In this document: in pieces, positions 11,606 through 18,196 of the stretch
Numbering within the stretch: the stretch's first letter is position 1
Layout of the letters: each line of letters starts with the position of its first letter
Assembly: GCF_000006565.2 (NCBI RefSeq)
Contig: NW_017383258.1
Span: 1 to 18,196, forward strand
DNA: 18,196 bases
Direction of reading: 5' to 3'
DNA from: Toxoplasma gondii ME49
Lineage: Eukaryota > Apicomplexa > Conoidasida > Eucoccidiorida > Sarcocystidae
The notes under the pieces: generated by a model
Told to the model about the DNA's origin: nothing
Seen by the model: the letters and a program-made list of their open reading frames with translations, nothing else
Databases searched by the model: none
Program-made: the position numbers and the translations under genes

Positions 11606-12247
11606 GTGCCCCAAGTCGCCATGCTGTCGCGGTCGTACTTTTCTTTCCTGGAACCATCCAACGACGTGAAGCGATTCAAAACGGACATCACTAACAATAG
11701 AGTATGTCGCCACGCGCGCTCAACCCGAAGCCCTCTCCCGTGAGCATCGAGACTAGTCGATCCGAAATCTACTGCAACAAAGGGCACGACGCTTTCCTGC
11801 AAGACGTCACATTATTGTGTGAGCGTCGACTTTCGACATGGCCTTCTGCCGCTTCCAAGCTCCACCATCACAGGGCGGCAATACCAACGCCCACATGATC
11901 CGCCAGCATCTCTGCGAGCTGCACGCCTCATCAACGTTTCCGTTACGCACGCTGCGGCCGTGCGTCGCTCTCATGCTGCTCAACCAGCAATCCAAATCTC
12001 GTCTCCCAACACACAAACACGTATAACTCATGGTCAGGCCGCCGATGAAACTACCCTCGGCCCACTTCCTTCTATTGTTTCGTCCCGGTCGCACGCCTTG
12101 CGACTGTGTTGTGTCTCTCCATCCCGCCTCCATCACATTGATTTCCGGTGAGTCATGCCTTCCAGCCGGTGCCTACCGCCTGTGCGTCGAAACAAATCGC
12201 GTGCGACCTCGACGAGTAGCCAATGCCCTACCCTACGCACTGCCTTG
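11606..12247 (+). repeat. Tandem doublet 2, copy B (642 bp)
   Basis: Direct repeat of 9922-10563 at an offset of 1684 bp, with the core motif at 12170-12189. The left junction is abrupt: bases before 11606 do not resemble those before 9922 beyond chance. The right junction fades into moderately similar sequence. This is a tandem or conversion duplicate rather than a mobile element, since I see no target-site duplication or terminal inverted repeat. Confidence 0.93.
12170..12189 (+). repeat. Core motif (doublet 2B)
   Basis: Duplicate of the copy at 10486 at the 1684-bp offset; only a base downstream of the core (a versus c) differs nearby. Confidence 0.6.
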
Positions 12248-15200
12248 TGTCTCGAAGCGTGATTAGTGGACCGTGGGGGGGCGAACGAAGTGCGGCCAGG
12301 CCCCAAGGGTGTCGTGGTGAGGTCAGCTGTGTGTCACTCGCGGAGTGCGTTTCGGTCGCCACGGATGTGAGGGCGCACGTGGTTCTCCCAATATCTGACT
12401 TTGTCGACAGATCCCCTGAGTTTATCGGCTATGTTCTAGTGCCCTTGTACACCTACGTTGCAATGCCGATCAGGGTCGATTGGAAACTGGTAGCCGCAGC
12501 ACGGATCTTCAGGTATACGGGAATGAAACCGCGGACGTCCTCTGCCGGCAGCAGCATAATCCATGACGACGCGACACAAGAGGGTGACAGAAACCATCGC
12601 AAGCCATTCTGAGACCGGACGACACACTGCTACTTGCAGAGGGAGAACCGACACAGAAAAAATTGACACACCGATGTATCCTGCCATGCCGTGGCATTGC
12701 TGCGACGTTTCCGCACTGCACTTATTCAAGTAGCAAGGATCACCTCGGGCAGCTCCGTTAGGTATAAAGTGCTGGTAAACGAGGCACAGAGGAGAACCAA
12801 AAGCTCTTCTGTACGTCTTATTCGCTACGCTTGCAGGCGATCGTGAGTTGTCACCGGAGATATCATTGCCGGGTCGTACGCCAGCGTTGGCATTCGTGTT
12901 CTGGTATAGCGGCCACCCACAACTAGAGCCCATCGCTCAGTGAGCATGATCCTACCACGATTTTCTATCCACAGTGGATGCGTGAGCGTGTCACATCTAG
13001 CATCCAGTATGTGCACTTCAGTGGTGGCCATCCAATCCGCTATTCTCATCTCTTCGTGTAAAACATGAAGCGTAACAACGTCGTGCCGGAAAAATCCTCT
13101 AGCAACGTTCCTTGACCCCATTAAAGCTGACCTTCACCGCTGGATTGTGGACCCACGTTTACCAGTGAAACCGCAACAACACATGAAAGTAGCAGAGTGA
13201 TAGTGCGACCTGTTCTAGTGCGTCCGCGCCCCTTGGGACCATACAGCTACAGGCGATCCTTTCGGTTGCGTGTCACTGAACCGTAACAAACGATGCCCAG
13301 TTCCTGCCTCACTTTACCACGCAGTGAAGCCCTTACGCCCTGGGACTGAGAAAAAGCGTGAAGCCGCTTCGAACACCAGTCGAGATCTGAGAGATATAAC
13401 TTCCCGCAGCCATGTCGTCCAAAACGTCTCACCAATAGAGCCCCCTCATGTGGCCTGCGACCTTTAGTATAACGGTTGGCTGCTGCGGGCAAGGCAGCGG
13501 CATCTTTCTAACGTACATCGGCTTGCGTGATGGCGGCCACCACTCAACTCCCTGACAGTTTCCGTGCACCTGTCATCCTTCATCCTCTCCGGAGGGATCC
13601 CGGGAATGATAAGCGACAGGCCGCTGCCACTAAATCGTCGCATCCTTCGCTGCTGCCTACAGCCTGTGTGTGAACGCCGACAGGGCCTGTCATGTCAGAG
13701 GGGTGTCAGGTGAGCCGATCGATGTGGTTCTCGTGTAGTGGTGCGTAGAATGAATTCAGTGCCTTCATTTAAAGTATGTCGACGTGCCTCGTGCGACGTC
13801 TATCCGGGAACACACTAATCGCCTTGTACACAATTTGTTGAGCACAATTCTGGAGACCTCTCACCAGGGCAGATCCTCAGGCCCACGGATATAGCTACTA
13901 TTTAACATCTGCTCGAAACAACTGCGGTCAGGCTCGTCCACTTCTTGACGCCACAATCAACCAGCTGAACCGAGGTACCCCACGGGTTGGCCGCCGCTCA
14001 TGCAGCACCGGTAAAAGAGAGCATGACAACACCAACCAAATCAAACAATTCATTATCACTACGACACTTATACGCACCATACCTATACAAACTGTTCCGT
14101 CGACGCCGTCACTCAGATGTATGCCGCGACATGGAGTAATGCTGCGGTTCACCGTCACTCTACATCTTAACATAGCGAGAGATAAGCGGCGCAGCTCCAG
14201 TAGGTACACAATCCCGCACGACGAAACACAGAAAGCACGCAAGACTCCCACGCACATCATAGTCGTGCATGACGGTGACCTGTTGTGAGTTGCCACTGGA
14301 ACTCGCCCTTCGTGTCTCACCCAATAAGGGCTCCATATGTTGTGTCCACGGAGAAGTGGAGGCATTGCTTTGTCGGCATGCTCCTCGCATTGACTGAAAC
14401 GAACACGCACAATGGCGGAAAACCACTTTCAGAGAGCCATTTGTTTGATGAAATGCTGGTGATGTAATGCGCTGAGAGTGGATCCTCCTACGATCTGAAG
14501 CTGTACAGTTGCGGCTTTCCCGTGCCATAACTACTGCCTCAAAAGTCAGACTGGCGCGGTCACCTCTCCAGTTCACCGAGAATGTGTGGGCACATCCGTC
14601 TGGCACTCAAATCGTCCTCACACCTATGCCAGCAGCGGCGCACTAATCCGTTGTCCTGCATTTGTCATTTACTCAGTGGCAAAGGCTGTGGTCGTTTCTG
14701 CGTCGGGCTGCTCACCTATTCATACGCGCCCGCAGTCACCGCATGACAGTTCCCACAGTTTCGGCGCCCCTTACATCCCATTTCTGGACGCGACACGCAA
14801 CAGGGTGCTGTTCTGAACCGCGTTAAACAGCAGAGAGACATTTTCGATACGCGTACAGGCTACACAGGCGGTCCTTCATGGTGACACAGTGCTCCTCGGC
14901 CACTATCATAGCGGATGCGTAATCTCCCTCAACAGTGGCTGCGAAGTCGACTTGCAGACAGATCGCTTCTTGGCGGCGACCAACGTAGTTCGCCTCCGCC
15001 ATCTGGCACACGCCTTCGTCTGTTGTAAGTGAGCGAAGGAGGAATGCACCAGGGGCGACCAGATGCGGGAACGAATTCGGAATAAGAGCTGTTTCGTAGC
15101 TAACGGTGTGCGCCGTTCTAGTCTCGCTGATCGAATGTGTGTGACACCACGATATGGCACGTCAGGAGCGACAGCGGCAAATGCTGCAAGTCAGCACCCA

Positions 15201-15750
15201 AGGACAGCTCTATTCTCTCACGGTGGATGCGGCTCAAACGAAATGCATATGGACTATTGTGTTCGACGAATCTCAACCTGAGTTTTCACAGCAAGTCACA
15301 CGTTCTGCAACCACACAATTTCAAAAGCACATTATCGAGGCAGCTACCATTGACTCACCGTCGCGTCTTGTCCTGTCGCCGCTACATATATACACAACGC
15401 CCCAACGCCCCACAACTCTACCTTGTTCCTCCGCCACACTCCTCGCCACCGTGACGTACCTGAGGCGAATCACCAGTACAGATTTGGTCGGGCATCGATG
15501 CGGGCACCCGTGAATAGTTCCATTACCAACGTGGTCGACGTCCCTGCAGCGGCTCCTGTCAAGCCACGCCTCCACCCACCAGACAGCCACAGCCCAAACA
15601 CCCCCCGACGAAAATAGCGAACCACGCCCTCCAGCGAGCGTATTACGGCGAACCTCGGTGCGTGTAACACTGGGTCGTTTGCGCAAGTGGAACGTCAAAC
15701 CCCGTCAACGGATAACTGTATCGACAACGAATCCCGCATGGTAGGAACCA
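12248..15750. other. Unique gene-free sequence between doublets 2 and 3
   Basis: About 3.5 kb with no supported gene. Frames such as 12436-12933 (-), 13928-14410 (-) and 14160-14606 (-) overlap one another or have no recognisable domain. The segment contains a core motif at 13654-13673 whose downstream ~55 bases resemble the matching part of doublet 1. It also contains an AAAACATGAAGCG word at 13060-13072. No repeat of it was seen within the window. Confidence 0.5.
13654..13673 (+). repeat. Core motif with extended similarity to doublet 1
   Basis: TGCCTACAGCCTGTGTGTGA. The next ~55 bases align with the DNA after the motif of doublet 1 at roughly 65-70%, with small gaps (shared ACAG, GTCA.GT, CAGA.GGG.GTCAG and ATCGA blocks). 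This supports common descent rather than a chance short match. Confidence 0.55.
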
Positions 15751-16272
15751 TGCGACACACCACCAGTTGGCATCTCCTGCTCCGCTTCAGGCCGCGAGCA
15801 AACCAGACCTGACGGACGCCAACTCCTAGACCACTCAGGTGGACCACGATCCTGAACAGATGATAATCATCTGCACCCGAAGTGAGTGTCGAGTCCCTCT
15901 TGCAACCCCAAGGCTTCTACTCCTCCAGCAGCCAGCCTATCCCCTTCTGATCTGCGCACCTCATTCTCGGACACCGGACACGAAGGCACACACGGCGCGG
16001 CACACGGTCGACAATGGGGGCCTCACGAATCACATCACTACATGAATTCCTCGTCCCTCACCAGCGACTGCCTCGGCCCTCCAGAAATAACGCAGCGCCG
16101 TGCGATGGTACGCACGATCGATGCATGTCACCCCCCTGCGTTGCCGACCGCAGCTTGACGTGTTTCAGGTCCCGTACCGAAAGCCACCATTGGCGACTCT
16201 CATTGGTCATGGTTCCCCGGTCATCGATGGAGTGTTGTCAATCAGACGCAGCCGAGCATCGACTGATACTCA
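15751..16272 (+). repeat. Tandem doublet 3, copy A (visible part)
   Basis: Matches 17675-18196 at a constant offset of 1924 bp without indels, with fewer than ten substitutions in 522 bases (about 98% or better). Copy B is cut by the window end, so the right edge of the homology is unknown and the true repeat may extend past 16272. The left edge is fairly abrupt: eight bases of partial match, then little. It carries a perfect 17-bp palindrome at 15857-15873. The unit 15751-17674 has the core motif at 16445. Confidence 0.93.
15857..15873. repeat. Perfect 17-bp palindrome, copy in doublet 3A
   Basis: CAGATGAT-A-ATCATCTG: two perfect 8-base arms around a single A. It could be a dimeric protein-binding site or chance. 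There is no nearby gene to suggest an operator. Confidence 0.6.
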
Positions 16273-17674
16273 CATGTTCTCCGCCCACTCGATTCCAGCT
16301 GCATCTCCACGCCTCCATCTATCCACGATTCTCTGGTACATCTGGATTTGCCGCCGTGGCACACGCAGGGGAATCCCGCTGCCCTGTGACTCTCGAAGCA
16401 GCCTTCACCACAGTTGCCGCATCCGTGTGACGTCAACCGGCAGTTGCCTACAGCCTGTGTGTGGACACGGAAAGGCAATCGCACGGTCAGGCCAAGACAG
16501 CCGGCCGCTGCTGATGCGCGTGCGTCTCGAGGTGTGACCGACTTCCGCCACGTGCTGGAGCGCGAAACAAGGCAGGCTTCAACAGTGCCATTGGTAGCAC
16601 AAGAGACTCGCCCGCAGGCTACGCGTCTGACACACATCAAAGGCGTGTTAGTCGGCACGAAAGCACGGTCACACATGACGTTTCCGTGAATTCCCGTGTG
16701 GTGGCCCAATCGCCGCGGATGGCTATCCACTCACGTAGACAACGCCCCAAAGCACGGGAAACAATTAACTGTCCAAGGTCGCTTCACTGTAGGCCCAACA
16801 GTGAACCAATGTTTGGCTGGTCTGATGCATTCCACCCTTGGACCGTGTCTGCACATATCCTCGCCATGCCAATCGAAACAGAACTGCAGCGGCCGCAACT
16901 GCACCAATCCTTGGGAACCCATGGCACCTACACCAACAGCAGAGACGTGAGGCACGCAGAATGCATCCGCATGACACGACGAGCCGCCACCTCAAACAAA
17001 GCTGCGACGTACCCTCCGGTCAACTCATGCTATAGCCACGGGCCACCGATGCCACGGAATTGAAGACATACTGAGATACACCCGAGACCAATGCCCAATT
17101 CGAAACCAGTGAAGTTGCAATTCGCATTCGACTGTCGTGGATGGTTCGTCTCTTGACTCCTCGGAGCGAAATGCGCGCTCCGCACAAACCGTCAAGCTGC
17201 TTTCGTGTGCCGTCTGGTGTGTCTGGTGTCGTCCAGTGCGTGACTAGTCCCACACCAGCCCGCCCTTCACGACAAACCGTCTGCGGATGATCGAAGCCTA
17301 CCACATCCCTGGCATTATCTGAGGAGTCCCCTGCCAGCTTTTCTTGTGTTCACCGGCGTGTGTGCAGTGTCATACCGAGGCTATGCGACACTGAGATAAC
17401 CACCGCCGGACAGAACGGCGTTGCTTTCGACATCTTCATATAACCCACAGTGTCCTTCAGATGCATGGCATGGCCAACCGTTCAAGACGCACTGTACCTG
17501 CACGCGTCGCAGCAGTACCCTCAGCCTTCTGCCACCGGCGACATCTTGCGCCACGACGACTCTCCCTCTCGTCCGACCGCTCAATCCCCAGAGCCACGGA
17601 AGAGACCAACCGTGTCTGGCACTCACACCGCGATGACCTACATCCGATTTCTGACACAGCACAAACAGCAACCC
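16273..17674. other. Remainder of the 1924-bp unit of doublet 3
   Basis: Gene-free sequence completing one period of doublet 3; whether it is repeated cannot be judged because the window ends. It holds the core motif at 16445-16464. Frames at 16242-16730 (-), 16686-17063 (+) and 17457-17771 (-) overlap opposing frames and have no recognisable domains. Confidence 0.5.
16445..16464 (+). repeat. Core motif (doublet 3 unit)
   Basis: TGCCTACAGCCTGTGTGTGG, nearly the same as the copy at 13654 (19 of 20). It lies 2791 bases after that copy, about twice the usual spacing, and no good copy was found in between. Confidence 0.55.
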
Positions 17675-18196
17675 TGCGACACACCAACAGTTGGCATCTC
17701 CTGCTCCGCTTCAGGCCGCGAGCAAACCAGACCTGACGGACTCCAACTCCTAGACCACTCAGGTGGACCACGATCCTGAACAGATGATAATCATCTGCAC
17801 CCGAAGTGAGTGTCGAGTCCCTCTTGCAACCCCAAGGCTTCTACTCCTCCAGCAGCCAGCCTTTCCCCTTCTGATCTGCGCACCTCATTCTCGGACACCG
17901 GACACGAAGGCACACACGGGGCGGCACACGGTCGACAATGGGAGCCTCACGAATCACATCACTACATGAATTCCTCGTCCCTCACCAGCGACTGCCTCGG
18001 CCCTCCAGAAATAACGCAGCGCCGTGCGATGGTACGCACGATCGATGCACGTCACCCCACTGCGTTGCCGACGACAGCTTGACGTGTTTCAGGTCCCGTA
18101 CCGAAAGCCACCATTGGCGACTCTCATTGGTCATGGTTCCCCGGTCATCGATGGAGTGTTGTCAATCAGACGCAGCCGAGCATCGACTGATACTCA
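17675..18196 (+). repeat. Tandem doublet 3, copy B (cut by window end)
   Basis: Direct repeat of 15751-16272, running to the last base of the window. The 17-bp palindrome is kept at 17781-17797. Differences from copy A are scattered single substitutions. The next core motif would be expected about 174 bases beyond the window if the copy continues. Confidence 0.93.
17781..17797. repeat. Perfect 17-bp palindrome, copy in doublet 3B
   Basis: Same palindrome as at 15857-15873, intact at the 1924-bp offset. Since the copies are almost identical, its preservation alone is not evidence of selection. Confidence 0.6.

Larger units (their letters stand above)
700..18196 (+). other. Long-range C/A-over-G/T strand-biased domain without genes
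   Basis: The + strand is visibly richer in C and A than in G and T over most of this span. For example, 15541-15600 contains 29 C, 15 A, 10 G and 6 T, and 10201-10260 contains 24 C, 12 A, 11 G and 13 T. The bias does not follow any gene. It lowers the frequency of stop codons on the + strand, which explains why chance frames of 100-200 codons appear there. Local exceptions exist, for example the G-rich stretch around 3200-3280 and its copy. A comparable bias has been described for silent subtelomeric and centromeric DNA of Toxoplasma gondii (from memory); linking this window to it is inference. Confidence 0.5.

Noticed and set aside
1..18196. CRISPR array, prophage or bacterial operon
   Set aside because: No short regularly spaced repeats with unique spacers, no dense coding and no recognisable prokaryotic genes.
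1..18196. Kinetoplast or diplonemid mitochondrial minicircle-like tandem units
   Set aside because: Unit sizes are in a similar range, but the sequence is GC-balanced, no minicircle conserved block was seen, and no mitochondrial gene module could be recognised.

Overview
The window looks like gene-free, repeat-structured nuclear DNA from a eukaryote. It is GC-balanced to slightly GC-rich, carries a scaffold gap of 20 N, and has no convincing coding region on either strand. The longest open frames are about 160-210 codons. They overlap one another, lack recognisable domains, and open or close differently in the duplicated copies. I found no tRNA, rRNA, CRISPR, insertion sequence or retroelement.

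Layout: (1) 1-~660, a flank with mixed, locally A/G-rich composition and no recognisable gene. (2) ~661-2683, unique gene-free sequence where the + strand becomes C/A-rich. (3) 2684-5963, a tandem doublet (period 1660 bp on the left, 1694 bp on the right because copy A contains the N gap), almost identical over about 1.6 kb. (4) 5964-9921, unique gene-free sequence with degenerate copies of a short motif. (5) 9922-12247, a second doublet: a 642-bp block repeated at exactly 1684 bp, with a roughly 65-70% similar tail. (6) 12248-15750, unique gene-free sequence. (7) 15751-18196, a third doublet with a 1924-bp period; its second copy is cut by the window end.

The three doublets are not obvious copies of one another, but they and the DNA between them share a direct-orientation core of about 20 bp (consensus TGCCTACMGCCTGTGTGYGG). 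It occurs nine times, often 1.5-1.7 kb apart. With the 65-80% similar edges of the near-identical blocks, this suggests an old, strongly diverged tandem array of ~1.5-1.9-kb units, parts of which were recently duplicated or homogenised.

Organism and context (inference, about 50% sure): a tissue-cyst-forming coccidian such as Toxoplasma gondii or a relative. As I recall, Dalmasso and colleagues (BMC Genomics 2014) described T. gondii subtelomeric-like regions of ~30 kb with repetitive blocks, high-complexity sequence almost without genes, ~70% similarity among copies and a long-range compositional bias shared with centromeres. This window fits that description. Nothing here proves the species: no telomere array, rRNA or diagnostic gene is present. 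If the assignment holds, the DNA is likely silent chromatin rather than a gene system.
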